A stretch of 64,000 bases of DNA from Neobacillus niacini (GTDB lineage: Bacteria > Bacillota > Bacilli > Bacillales > Cytobacillaceae): assembly GCF_000759675.1 (NCBI RefSeq), contig NZ_BAWM01000114.1, positions 1 through 64,000 of the forward strand, given 5' to 3'. Every line of letters starts with the position of its first letter. Within the stretch, counting starts at the first letter, position 1. A program made the position numbers and the translations under genes. This document shows positions 56,176 through 64,000 of this stretch, piece by piece. The notes beneath the pieces were generated by a model. It had not been told where the DNA came from. It saw nothing but the letters and a program-made list of their open reading frames with translations, and did not search any database.

Positions 56176-56303
56176 TGTTAGACCCCTCTTTTATTTATTT
56201 TATGCATCCTATTCCGCCCTGAGTAAGTTGAGCGAGCGATTGCTCATTACGAAGATAGCTGTAAAAACTCCTACCCTATCAAGGATGAGAATTTAATCGC
56301 TAT

Positions 56304-57086
56304 TTACACTTTTTGCTCGATCATCCTTCGGGTATAGATGGTTACCCACTTCCTTGGCAGCAGTCCCACAGATTTTGCCAGGAGTTTATTTTTAAAGCCT
56401 GGAATGATCACCGTTTTATTCTTCATTAACCCTTCAAAGCCACACTTGGCAACTGCTTCTGGTTCCATCAAGTTTTTAATGAAAATTTTTGTTCTTGTTG
56501 CGGCCAATCCTTCCGTTAGCGGCGTTTTGGTTGAAGGGGGACATAATACGCTAACTTGAACTCCGGTTCCTTTTAGTTCTTCCGCAATCGCTTCTGAAAA
56601 GGTTAAGACGTACGATTTGCTTGCCCCATACATCGACATCCCTGGAGTTGGCTGAAACGCCGCTGTTGAAGCCACATTTAATATTTTTCCTTTTTTTCGA
56701 TTAACCATTTCACCCGCTATAAGTCTGGTTAAATACGTGAGTGAAATCATGTTGAGCTGCAGGCATTCTAATTCTTTCTTAATATCCAATTCCGTCATTA
56801 ACCCTAGTCCGCCAGCACCGGCATTATTAATCAAAATATCGATGTTGATTCCTTCGTTTTTCAAGTATAGATGCAAGTTCTCTACTGTTACATGGCTGCT
56901 TAAGTCACCGGCAAAAGTATTTACTTTCACTCCATAATCCTTTTGTAAAATCTCGGCTTGTTGTTCCAACAACGTTGCCTCTCGGGCAACTAATACCAAG
57001 TTATAGCGATGCTCTGCAAAAAGTTTTGCGAATTCCAAACCGATCCCTTTAGTAGCGCCTGTAATCAAAACTGTTTCTGTTGGCAT
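56304..57086 (-). CDS. Short-chain dehydrogenase (DltE/YqjQ type)
   Basis: This 260-residue SDR has TGATKGIG, NNAGAGG and the catalytic Tyr-Lys in MYGASKSYVL. It oxidises an alcohol or reduces a ketone with NAD(P). The C-terminal sequence is basic (RRMIEQKV). AAGGAGG precedes the ATG. It is the first gene of the acyl-CoA series and lies just behind one copy of the ~45-bp AT-rich element. Whether it acts on a CoA ester is not known. Confidence 0.88.
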   Translation of the reverse strand: MPTETVLITGATKGIGLEFAKLFAEHRYNLVLVAREATLLEQQAEILQKDYGVKVNTFAGDLSSHVTVENLHLYLKNEGINIDILINNAGAGGLGLMTELDIKKELECLQLNMISLTYLTRLIAGEMVNRKKGKILNVASTAAFQPTPGMSMYGASKSYVLTFSEAIAEELKGTGVQVSVLCPPSTKTPLTEGLAATRTKIFIKNLMEPEAVAKCGFEGLMKNKTVIIPGFKNKLLAKSVGLLPRKWVTIYTRRMIEQKV

Positions 57087-57169
57087 ATGTTTTATAGCCT
57101 CCTTACATTTGGAATATTCTAAAATTTATAAATATTATTATGTTTTCAATTATACTAATTAGAAATAAT

Positions 57170-57214
57170 TAAATAAAATTAAAATTATTAATTTATAAAT
57201 AAGAATTACTAATA
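57170..57214. promoter_or_regulatory. AT-rich ~45-bp conserved element, copy A
   Basis: This plus-oriented copy shares AAATAAAATTAAA-type start and ACTAATAT end with four other intergenic copies in this window (B-E). It lies upstream of the SDR/acyl-CoA dehydrogenase series. Binding by the LysR regulator at 58936 is inferred. This copy is the most divergent in its centre. Confidence 0.55.
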
Positions 57215-57276
57215 TACAGATAGTGAAAACTATCAATTTTTCTAATTTCCTGGAATCAATAAAAGTTACTCATAAT

Positions 57277-57322
57277 AAAAGAGAAGCCTCTTCGTCACTT
57301 AGACACCGGGGCTTCTCTTTTT
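57277..57322 (-). terminator. Terminator after cupin gene
   Basis: AAAAGAGAAGCC at 57277-57288 pairs with 57310-57321 across a 21-base loop, with T residues after it in minus orientation. It lies 17 bases past the cupin stop. Confidence 0.8.
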
Positions 57323-57338
57323 ATTACAGATTTATTTA

Positions 57339-57815
57339 TTAAAACGCAGTCACATCAACGGGTTCAATTCCTTCAGCCTCGCAATAGTCAAGGTATCTTT
57401 TCAGGAATGATTCCCAATTATCTCGTGCAATGATTTCTCCATTCTCACCCAAATAGTCTAATGTTCCTTCCACAATATTGAAGGTAATAACGTCTTCATC
57501 CCCTACAGCTGTAGGTGTATGTGTGGAGCCAGCAGGTTCAAAAACCATGTCACCAGGTTTGGAGATCCAAGGCTCCTCGAGATATCTCCATGACCCTTGT
57601 ACGGTATAAACAATGACTTGTCCAGGATGAAAATGGGCCGGAAGCTGCATTTTCGCAGGTACATATAATAAGGTAATATTCTGTCCTGTCACAGGGTTGG
57701 CTTTAAGTAATTTAAATTTCGCATCTCCGAAATAAGGAACCCAAGGCAATTCATCTACATTAACATTTCCTGCATGATATGCTACTGCTGCTTGTACATT
57801 TTTTGTATTACTCAT
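57339..57815 (-). CDS. Cupin, 2,4'-dihydroxyacetophenone dioxygenase-like
   Basis: This 158-residue single-domain cupin has the three histidines expected for DAD-type dioxygenases: HFHPG in the first motif and STHTP in the second, with GSWRYLEEPW and PGDMVFEPAG between. The characterised relative splits a C-C bond in 2,4'-dihydroxyacetophenone with Fe and O2. The real substrate here is unknown. The ATG at 57815 follows GAGGGG. It lies between element copies A and B and has its own terminator. Confidence 0.82.
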   Translation of the reverse strand: MSNTKNVQAAVAYHAGNVNVDELPWVPYFGDAKFKLLKANPVTGQNITLLYVPAKMQLPAHFHPGQVIVYTVQGSWRYLEEPWISKPGDMVFEPAGSTHTPTAVGDEDVITFNIVEGTLDYLGENGEIIARDNWESFLKRYLDYCEAEGIEPVDVTAF

Positions 57816-57935
57816 TAAAATCCCCTCTTCCAATGTATGTTTTTTAAATTCGCATGTTGTTAACGCTTACATTAGTCAGTCAGCTAATTAACTTTTTTGA
57901 ATTTATTAATTTCAGTATATTTTTAATTTTCAGCT

Positions 57936-57981
57936 AAGTAAAATTAACGTTTTTAATTTGCAATTAAGTTTGATTAATTTA
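57936..57981. promoter_or_regulatory. AT-rich ~45-bp conserved element, copy B
   Basis: Reads TAAGTAAAATTAACGTTTTTAA at its left, then TTTGCAATTAAGTTTGA, closely matching copies C and D. The preceding TTTTCAG is also shared with copy D. It is upstream of the cupin gene and downstream of the SDR stop at 58005. Confidence 0.65.
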
Positions 57982-58004
57982 CACAGCTCGTTATTTGGTG
58001 AAAT

Positions 58005-58793
58005 TTACTTAGCCCCAAGTCCCCCATCAAGAACCAATATTTGTCCGGTACAATAATTAGAAGCTGCTGAAGCAAAGTAAAGGAGAGCACCTACTAAATC
58101 ATTGTCACTGCCTAACCTTCTAACTGGAACCTGGGAAGCAATGAAAGGACCTGCTTTGTGTACAAGTGTTCCCGGTATTTCTGGGTTATTCATTCCAGTA
58201 GTGAAAACTCCAGGAGCGATGGAATTTACATACACTCCATGGCGACCCCACTTAACTGCAAGATCCTTCGTTAAAGTCATAACTGCACCCTTACTTGTTG
58301 TATATCCCACAGAATCTACAGCTTCTGGGTCAACACCTTTAAAGCCTATACTAGAAGAAATGTTAATGATTTTACCGTATTCGTTATTGATCATATGTTT
58401 TCCAACTGCCTGACACATCAAGAATGTTCCTGTCACATTCGTATCAAGCATAGCTTGCCATTGTTTTAAAGGCATTTCAGTAGCAGGAGTTTCAAAAACC
58501 GTTCCGCTGCTGTTGACTAAAATTCCAATTTTCCCAAATTGAGAAACCGCTTTCTCCAAACCTTGAACGACTGATTCAGGATTTGTTACATCCACCGCTA
58601 GAGGAAGTGCTTGACTTCCAAGTGCCTCTATCTCTTTAACAACTTCTTCACAAACCTCTAAACGACGTGAACATACTACAACGTTTGCACCTGCCTCTGC
58701 CAAAGCCAGTGCCATTACACGCCCTAGCCCGCTTCCGCCACCGGTAACGATTGCTGTCTGTCCTGCTAAATCAAACAATTGTTTAAATGACAT
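58005..58793 (-). CDS. Short-chain dehydrogenase (classical SDR)
   Basis: This 262-residue classical SDR has TGGGSGLG, NSSG in place of NNAG, and YTTSKGAV with the catalytic Tyr and Lys. It resembles gluconate 5-dehydrogenase and 3-oxoacyl-ACP reductase-like enzymes. GGGGGGG precedes the ATG. It is divergent from lysR, with element copy C in the 142-base gap, so it is the natural target of that regulator. Substrate unknown. Confidence 0.9.
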   Translation of the reverse strand: MSFKQLFDLAGQTAIVTGGGSGLGRVMALALAEAGANVVVCSRRLEVCEEVVKEIEALGSQALPLAVDVTNPESVVQGLEKAVSQFGKIGILVNSSGTVFETPATEMPLKQWQAMLDTNVTGTFLMCQAVGKHMINNEYGKIINISSSIGFKGVDPEAVDSVGYTTSKGAVMTLTKDLAVKWGRHGVYVNSIAPGVFTTGMNNPEIPGTLVHKAGPFIASQVPVRRLGSDNDLVGALLYFASAASNYCTGQILVLDGGLGAK

Positions 58794-58871
58794 TCTACAT
58801 CCCCCCCTAAGTTTAGAATATTCAAATATTTTAAAATATTATTGATATTGATTATACTAATAAATTATAAT

Positions 58872-58918
58872 GAAATAAAATTAAAGATTTTAACATGTAA
58901 GTAAGTTTGACTAATATT
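58872..58918. promoter_or_regulatory. AT-rich ~45-bp conserved element, copy C, lysR/SDR intergenic
   Basis: Contains ATTAAAGATTTTAA, then TGTAAGTAAGTTTGAC and TAATAT. TTAACA and TAATAT lie 16 bases apart and may also form a promoter for lysR. It lies between the divergent SDR and lysR genes, where a LysR protein would be expected to bind. Confidence 0.7.
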
Positions 58919-58935
58919 GAAAGAGGGGTACAGCC

Positions 58936-59841
58936 ATGAACATTGAACAACTAATATATATTGTTGAAGTCGCAAAATACAGTTCTCTGTCTATAGCAGC
59001 ACAAAATCTACATGTGACTCAATCCACAATTAGCCAGTCCATAACCAACTTTGAAAAGGAGCTAGGGATTAAAATTCTTAAACGGTCACGGGGACATGGT
59101 GCTGTCCCAACCAATGAAGGCAGAATCATTCTAAAGCTTGCCTACGAAGTACAGAAAAAACTTGATGAAATAAAAGAGACAGCCAATTTACTTACTTCGA
59201 CTGAACTTGGGGAACTAAAAATAACTTCATTACCAGGATTAATGACGTTCCTGGTAAAAGCTATCGCTGTGTTTAGGCATGATTATCCACACGTGAATTT
59301 GGAGGTTGCAGAGAAAAGCGGATCTACTGTAATTGAAGATGTTCGCCAACATAAAACTGATTTCGGTCTGATTACATATTCTACTGATTTGAACGTAAAC
59401 ATGGAGGGAATAGCTTTTGAAGCACTGATTGAAGGAAAGCAGAAAGTATATGTTTCAAAGCACTCACCTTTAGCATTCTTAGGTACCATAACTCCGCATG
59501 ATATACTGGACCAAACTCTCGTCACTTATAAAGGTGAATTTATGCAGTATTTTGTAAAAGATTTCTTTAACAAATATAAGCCTTTAAAAATACTATTTAC
59601 ATCAAATAATATGGATGGTGTTCTCCAGGCAGTCAGAGAAAATTTGGCAATTACATTTGCTCCTGATTTCGTAATGAAAAATTACCCCCATGTAATTAAT
59701 GGTGAGATAATTCAAGTTGATCTCGTAAATCATCCGACTGTAAATATTTCTTTAGGATTAGTGCGATCAGAGAATAAGCATTTATCGGCTTTTGCCAACA
59801 AATATATTCATTATCTAAAAACCGAAATGATTAAAAGTTAA
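58936..59841 (+). CDS. LysR family transcriptional regulator
   Basis: This 301-residue protein has the N-terminal winged helix-turn-helix (residues 1-60, LSIAAQNLHVTQSTISQSI) and the LysR substrate-binding fold. GAGGGG precedes the ATG. It is divergent from an SDR gene. Five copies of a conserved AT-rich element in the surrounding intergenic regions suggest that it controls the SDR, the cupin, the MFS carrier, the 62239 SDR and possibly the acyl-CoA series. The inducer is unknown. Confidence 0.93.
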   Translation: MNIEQLIYIVEVAKYSSLSIAAQNLHVTQSTISQSITNFEKELGIKILKRSRGHGAVPTNEGRIILKLAYEVQKKLDEIKETANLLTSTELGELKITSLPGLMTFLVKAIAVFRHDYPHVNLEVAEKSGSTVIEDVRQHKTDFGLITYSTDLNVNMEGIAFEALIEGKQKVYVSKHSPLAFLGTITPHDILDQTLVTYKGEFMQYFVKDFFNKYKPLKILFTSNNMDGVLQAVRENLAITFAPDFVMKNYPHVINGEIIQVDLVNHPTVNISLGLVRSENKHLSAFANKYIHYLKTEMIKS

Positions 59842-59928
59842 GCTAGAAAAAAGAGAAGCCACTTCGTCCAATTCGAATTTGTAAGTAAGTATCACTTATA
59901 TTCAAAACCCTAGGATCAAAAAATAATC

Positions 59929-59956
59929 AAGGACCTCCATTATTGGAGGCCCTTTT
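59929..59956 (+). terminator. Terminator after lysR
   Basis: AAGGACCTCCA pairs with the sequence TTGGAGGCCCTT across a short loop, one mismatch, followed by TTTT. It lies about 90 bases past the lysR stop. Confidence 0.75.
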
Positions 59957-60099
59957 ATTCGTGCAGCCATTCTCCCCGGCTTCATTAAGTTTATTATTCC
60001 ATTTCTGCACACACCAACAGTATGTAATTAGTCGGTACTTATGCATAGAATTGCTGCTAAATATCATAAATTCATATTCTGTTATACAACCAATTTTAC

Positions 60100-60255
60100 T
60101 CAATCTTCCTCATCAATATGATCATCTGCGTAAGTCTCGGATATCTTATCCAGACAATTCCAGCACTTACTGCGATTTCGCTCCATAATTGCTAATTCTT
60201 CATGACAATCTACACAACAATCAATTCCATCAACGGCCTTGTTATTTTTACACAT
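60100..60255 (-). CDS. Small zinc-ribbon-like protein, 51 aa
   Basis: A 51-codon gene starts MCKNNKAVDGIDCC and contains two metal-binding pairs, CVDCHEE (after an extra Cys) and CWNC, then an acidic end. GGAGGG lies 6-8 bases before the ATG at 60255. It begins 31 bases after the MFS stop on the same strand, so it is probably co-transcribed. The Cys pattern suggests one zinc site. Function unknown. Codon use and the strong site make it more than a chance frame. Confidence 0.8.
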   Translation of the reverse strand: MCKNNKAVDGIDCCVDCHEELAIMERNRSKCWNCLDKISETYADDHIDEED

Positions 60256-60286
60256 ATTCTTTCCCTCCTCGATTCAATCATAATTT

Positions 60287-61576
60287 TTAAATAATCACTT
60301 GTTCCTTTGCATTTATCGTTGTGTCAGTTTGCTTCGCAGGACGTACAATGGCCCAAAACAATAATCCGAAAACAAACATAACCAATGAAGTTAATAGGAA
60401 CCCATAACCATATCCAATTACCTCAGTTCCTGAATTTTCGATAAAATTCCCGAAAATAACTGGAGCAATAATACTTGTTGAACTAGAAAGAGCAACATAT
60501 GTCCCTTGTGCTTTTCCAATGTTTTTGGTAGAAAAGAAATCCATCAACATGGCGGGTGCGAGTGATAGGATTACAATCGCAAAACCTGGAGCAAGGATGA
60601 AGAACAAGATGGAGATAGCACTTGAATTCACGACACTTCCAAGATATAAACAAATAGCGGATATCACCATTGAAATACCTGCAAGATTTACTCGTGCTTT
60701 ACGAATATCTCCTGTTTTGCGATAAAGCCGATCTGATATCAAGGCAAATCCAATTTGGCAAATGGCAGCGAAGAGAAAAGGCAAAGACACTGCCATTTTT
60801 AATATTTTTCCATCAAAATGTTGAATTTTGGTAAAGTATGCTGGAAACCAAACCGCTTGAACAGACAATAACCAATAGGCACAACCTGCACACAAAACGG
60901 TAAAAATAAAATTTTTAGAAAAAAGATGCGGAAGAAATTGACGCCATGAAACCTTAGAAGGGACGAATGAGTTCTTATCCTCTTGGTCAATTGTAGGCAA
61001 ACCGATTTCTATTGGGCTTTCTTTTCCGAAAATCATCCATATAACTAGAACCATAAATCCAACAATCCCCATTGCGATAAAAGCAGATCTCCATCCATAT
61101 TGAGTGATTAAGGAGATTAAAAATGGAGAAGCAATCGCTGGACCGATTGTTGCTCCAAAGAGAACAGCGCCAAAGCCTATACCATGTCTGTGTTTAGGGA
61201 ACCATTTTCCTATTAAAGAAGTTGATATAGCAATCGCTGGACCTTCCCCTGCTCCCAAGATCATCCTTGAAAACATTAATAAAGACAGACTGGAAACAAA
61301 AGGTGTGGAAAATTGAACAGCCAACCATACAAACATGATCCAAGTTAACATTTTTTTCGTGTTTTTGGAATCGGCCATGCCCCCAATAATTAAAGAGGAT
61401 ATGGTAAAGAACCAAAAGAATGAGCTTCCAACAACTCCCCATTGTGAAGGACTTAACTGTAACTCTTTCATTAAGGGAACGGAAACTAAACCGATAATAA
61501 CTTTGTCAACTTGATTGACCATTCCGGAAGCAACTAGAATTAATAATATGATCCAAGAATATTTTGGTGTGTTCAA
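60287..61576 (-). CDS. MFS transporter, anion:cation symporter (ACS) type
   Basis: This 429-residue carrier has 12 predicted helices and ACS-family features: N-terminal QVDKVIIGLVSVPLMKEL, GGMADSKNTKK loop and GEGPAIAISTSLIGKWFPKHRHG. Members import hexuronates, galactonate, phthalate or other organic acids. Start is TTG with GAAGGGGAG upstream. It is divergent from the 62239 SDR and shares an intergenic region with two copies (D, E) of the AT-rich element. It is the probable importer of the compound handled by the LysR regulon. Confidence 0.9.
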   Translation of the reverse strand: MNTPKYSWIILLILVASGMVNQVDKVIIGLVSVPLMKELQLSPSQWGVVGSSFFWFFTISSLIIGGMADSKNTKKMLTWIMFVWLAVQFSTPFVSSLSLLMFSRMILGAGEGPAIAISTSLIGKWFPKHRHGIGFGAVLFGATIGPAIASPFLISLITQYGWRSAFIAMGIVGFMVLVIWMIFGKESPIEIGLPTIDQEDKNSFVPSKVSWRQFLPHLFSKNFIFTVLCAGCAYWLLSVQAVWFPAYFTKIQHFDGKILKMAVSLPFLFAAICQIGFALISDRLYRKTGDIRKARVNLAGISMVISAICLYLGSVVNSSAISILFFILAPGFAIVILSLAPAMLMDFFSTKNIGKAQGTYVALSSSTSIIAPVIFGNFIENSGTEVIGYGYGFLLTSLVMFVFGLLFWAIVRPAKQTDTTINAKEQVII

Positions 61577-61792
61577 TGTAAAAATCTCCCCTTCTTTTCT
61601 ACTATTTAAGGCAATTCTGTTCGCAAAATCCGTGAGGTACTCCTAATGCAACTCGTTTTGATAGACAACAAATAGTGTTGAGATCATCGGTTGTTCCTGA
61701 TGTGTTTAGAATTACTCAACCGCCCCTTAAATGAAAGTGCTTTCATAAAATGATAGCCTTTGTTAAGCAAACTATTTGTTAGATGGACCTTA

Positions 61793-61812
61793 ACGTAAAT
61801 ACGATTTTACGT
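61793..61812. promoter_or_regulatory. Palindrome in the MFS upstream region
   Basis: ACGTAAA at 61793-61799 and TTTACGT at 61806-61812 form a perfect 7-base inverted repeat with a 6-base spacer. It could be an operator. The rest of 61577-61990 shows no gene. Confidence 0.4.
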
Positions 61813-61992
61813 AAACACAAAGTTCGGACTTTTTCCTGCAATAGAGCACTCCATCTTTCTTACAAAACCAAATCATTGTCCAGTCAATTATTACTAATTA
61901 AATAATGTCCCTCCTTTATTTACATAGAATCGATTTATTAGCATTGTGACAGTGTTAATAATCATTACATTAATTATATTCATAATTTTCAG

Positions 61993-62039
61993 TTAAATAA
62001 AATTAAAGATTTTAACTTGCATGTAAATAATACCAATAT
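61993..62039. promoter_or_regulatory. AT-rich ~45-bp conserved element, copy D
   Basis: Contains AAATAAAATTAAAGATTTTAA, one base from copy C across that stretch, then TTGCATGTAA and CCAATAT. It is in plus orientation in the MFS/SDR divergent gap. Confidence 0.7.
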
Positions 62040-62087
62040 ATTAAAATAGTGCCCCCCATGTACAATGGGAAATTTCAACATCCTATT

Positions 62088-62132
62088 ATATTAGTACAAC
62101 TAAATTACAAATTAAAATCTTTAATTTTATAT
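62088..62132. promoter_or_regulatory. AT-rich ~45-bp conserved element, copy E (inverted)
   Basis: The minus strand carries AAAATTAAAGATTTTAA, then TTTGTAATTTAGTTG and ACTAATAT, so it is an inverted copy. It faces copy D about 50 bases away, and the two lie between the divergent MFS and SDR genes. Confidence 0.7.
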
Positions 62133-62238
62133 AGTTCTTATTTAAAGGTAGAATCAAATATAGAATGAGAAAATATTCAAAAAAAAAATCACTTTCGACT
62201 TTTTTGTGTTACTAGTGATCAAAACAGGAGGTTGAACT

Positions 62239-63012
62239 ATGGACTTAAAGTTATCCGGAAAAAAGGCACTTATTGTTGGAGGAAGTCGTGGTATTGGTAA
62301 AGCTATTGCCCGCCAGCTTGCTCTAGAAGGTGTAGATTGTACGATTTGTTCAAGAAACGAATCCACTCTTAAGATCGCTGCAGAGGACTTGGCACAAGAA
62401 ACGAAGCGAAATATCTTTCCGATCGTGGCAGATACCACAGATCCTAACTCTATCCTAAATCTTGTTGAAAAATCAGCAGCAGCAATGGGAAGCATTGATA
62501 TATTAATCAACAGCGGAGCGCGTGTTGGCGGCCATGAGCCAGAGGATTTTAATAGTATTAAAGATGAACTTATTTTGAAAGATTTTGAAGAAAAGTACAT
62601 GGGCTATTTTCGCTGTATCCGAGCTGTTGCACCTTATATGATAGAAAATAAATGGGGCCGGATAATAAATATAAGTGGTCTGGCTGCCAGAATTGGCGGC
62701 AATTATTTTAGTTCCGGGCCGCGTAATGCATCTGTTGTTCATATGACGAAATCCGCCTCATTGGAATTAGGAAAGCACGGAATTAACGTTAATGCCGTTT
62801 ACCCAGGGATAGTCGATACGGAAACGTTTAGAGGCCGGGTCACTAATGAGGAAGCTATTCGCCATGCAGAATCACTGAATTCCCTCGGCCGCTTGATAAC
62901 TGCTGAGGAAATTGCTTATGTCGTTACCTTCTTGGCTTCGCCTTTGGCGGCATCGATTACTGGCGATGTTATTCCGGTAACTGGCGGCATTGGAAATACC
63001 GTTTATTTCTAA
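62239..63012 (+). CDS. Short-chain dehydrogenase (classical SDR)
   Basis: This 257-residue SDR has GGSRGIGKAIAR and NSGARVG in place of NNAG. In the usual YxxxK active-site position there is FSSGPRNASVVHMTKS, so the catalytic Tyr is not where expected, while Lys is present; activity is uncertain. A Gly-rich ending (VTGGIGNTVYF) follows. AGGAGG precedes the ATG. It is divergent from the MFS gene behind element copies D and E and is followed by a bidirectional terminator. Confidence 0.87.
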   Translation: MDLKLSGKKALIVGGSRGIGKAIARQLALEGVDCTICSRNESTLKIAAEDLAQETKRNIFPIVADTTDPNSILNLVEKSAAAMGSIDILINSGARVGGHEPEDFNSIKDELILKDFEEKYMGYFRCIRAVAPYMIENKWGRIINISGLAARIGGNYFSSGPRNASVVHMTKSASLELGKHGINVNAVYPGIVDTETFRGRVTNEEAIRHAESLNSLGRLITAEEIAYVVTFLASPLAASITGDVIPVTGGIGNTVYF

Positions 63013-63083
63013 AATACTTGTTTGTTACTGTTAACTGTTTCATAGATTACTAATTAATAGTCTATGAAAAATAAAATATATTA

Positions 63084-63120
63084 AAAAACGAGCCTCATTA
63101 AATTGTGAGGCTCGTTTCAT
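63084..63120. terminator. Bidirectional terminator between convergent genes
   Basis: AAACGAGCCTCA at 63086-63097 pairs with TGAGGCTCGTTT at 63106-63117, with A before and T after. Confidence 0.92.
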
Positions 63121-63996
63121 TTAGATTTTTATCGAATATTTTACTGTACGTAAGAATTTGTTGATCTTAGAAACAGTTGATTCAATGTTCTCAGAGAAAA
63201 TAGCCATGTGTGCAAAAAAGCCGTGTACCATACCGGGTTCACATGCATATTCAACCTGCACACCAAATTTTTTCAGACGATCAGCATAAGCCCTTCCTTC
63301 ATCCCGAAGCACATCATTTTCCGCTGTGATTACTAATGCTTGCGGGAGGCCACTTAAATCTTCAGCGACCAAGGGGGAAGCGTACTCATTACACCTGTCC
63401 TCTTCATTCCTTAAATAATGATCACGGAACCAAATCAGCTGTTCTCTATCCAAACCAAATCCTTTTGCAAATGTTTGATGGGATTCCGTATTGCACTCAA
63501 GGTATGTCGGAGGATAAAGTAAGACCTGAGCAGTGATGTCGGGACCTTTTCTGTCTCTCGCCATCATAGTAACTACTGTTGCTAGATTTCCACCTACGCT
63601 ATCCCCTCCGACTGCCAATCTTGAAACATCTCCATTAAATGAAGTACCTTTTTCATACACCCATTCCAAAGCCGCATATGCGTCTTCGACTGCAGTCGGA
63701 AACTTATACTCTGGTGCAAGACGATAGTTTACGGATACAACAATACATTCCGTTCTATTAGCGATCATTCGACAGCATGCATCCGTCGATTCAATGTCTC
63801 CTAGAACCCATCCCCCACCATGGTAGTATATAAATAGGGGAAAGGGACCTTGCCCTTCTGGAATGTATACCCGACATTTGATTTCTTCATCCTGGCTTAC
63901 TGGAAGCATCAAATCCTCTACTTTTGAAAGTGGTTCTAATTTTACAGCAGGGCGCGGTGCCTTTGATAGCATATCTCTTACTGTCTTTGGATCCAT
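63121..63996 (-). CDS. Alpha/beta hydrolase, HSL (Aes) family esterase, probably cut at the right edge
   Basis: This protein of at least 291 residues has the HSL oxyanion motif YYHGGGWVLG, nucleophile GGDSVGGN, Asp in ENDVLRDEG and His in GMVHGF. It hydrolyses carboxylic esters. The first ATG is 4 bases from the window end and no ribosome site is visible; family members usually have about 15-20 more residues, so the true start probably lies outside. It converges on the 62239 SDR gene. It may hydrolyse an ester that feeds the regulon. Confidence 0.85.
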   Translation of the reverse strand: MDPKTVRDMLSKAPRPAVKLEPLSKVEDLMLPVSQDEEIKCRVYIPEGQGPFPLFIYYHGGGWVLGDIESTDACCRMIANRTECIVVSVNYRLAPEYKFPTAVEDAYAALEWVYEKGTSFNGDVSRLAVGGDSVGGNLATVVTMMARDRKGPDITAQVLLYPPTYLECNTESHQTFAKGFGLDREQLIWFRDHYLRNEEDRCNEYASPLVAEDLSGLPQALVITAENDVLRDEGRAYADRLKKFGVQVEYACEPGMVHGFFAHMAIFSENIESTVSKINKFLRTVKYSIKI

Positions 63997-64000
63997 TTTA

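Noticed and set aside
59943-60188. 81-codon frame on the plus strand
   Set aside because: It begins inside the lysR terminator and overlaps the better supported 51-residue gene on the other strand.

Overview
The window is a low-GC Gram-positive chromosome segment, most likely from Bacillaceae (Bacillus or Neobacillus type). It opens with the 5' end of a 16S rRNA gene on the minus strand. The gene set is typical of that group: BcrC, cardiolipin synthase, DedA, a LysM/GH18 spore-type hydrolase, class IV PhaR/PhaC polyester synthase, a CxxH/CxxC small protein, and strong GGAGG-type ribosome sites with several TTG starts. No mobile element, CRISPR array or tRNA was recognised.

Layout. 1-10.5 kb: rRNA leader and housekeeping or envelope genes (bcrC, cls, dedA), small oxidoreductases, a lipoprotein M1 peptidase overlapping a Bcr-type exporter, and a lipid-transfer-like/thioesterase pair. 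10.5-16.6 kb: a two-gene helicase-nuclease of AddAB type whose B subunit shows no Walker A. 16.8-19.5 kb: an acidic protein, a HEPN-like/CBS protein, a HIT-like protein and an aldo/keto reductase remnant.

19.7-35.7 kb: a catabolic island with HutH-, HutU- and HutI-like enzymes, an M20 amidohydrolase, a HisC-like aminotransferase, a D-2-hydroxyacid dehydrogenase, an Ldh2-type dehydrogenase, a sodium symporter, an acyl-CoA dehydrogenase and a CoA-transferase. A divergent PAS/AAA+/Fis sigma-54 activator sits beside it. Two near-consensus sigma-54 promoters and repeated TGCAGA(W)nTTTTGC-type upstream sites were found. All three Hut-like enzymes carry changes at residues that are conserved in true histidine catabolic enzymes, and no hutG is present. 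I infer that the island degrades a histidine analogue or related imidazole compound rather than ordinary histidine.

35.8-43.8 kb: a PBP4-type carboxypeptidase, the GH18 protein, the Pnkp-Hen1 RNA repair pair and an orphan DnaD-like gene. 44.5-57.1 kb: a long minus-strand series with thiolase, phasin, PhaC, PhaR, acyl-CoA carboxylase (three genes), EtfAB, a HadAB-like hydratase pair, an acyl-CoA dehydrogenase and an SDR, joining acyl-CoA oxidation and carboxylation to polyhydroxyalkanoate synthesis. 57.3-64 kb: a cupin dioxygenase-like protein, SDRs, a LysR regulator, an MFS carrier with a 51-residue zinc-ribbon protein, and an esterase cut by the window edge. Five copies of a ~45-bp AT-rich element lie in the intergenic regions of this last part and in front of the acyl-CoA series, suggesting one LysR regulon.

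Short tandem repeats with periods near 20, 21 and 52 bp occupy four intergenic 3' regions.
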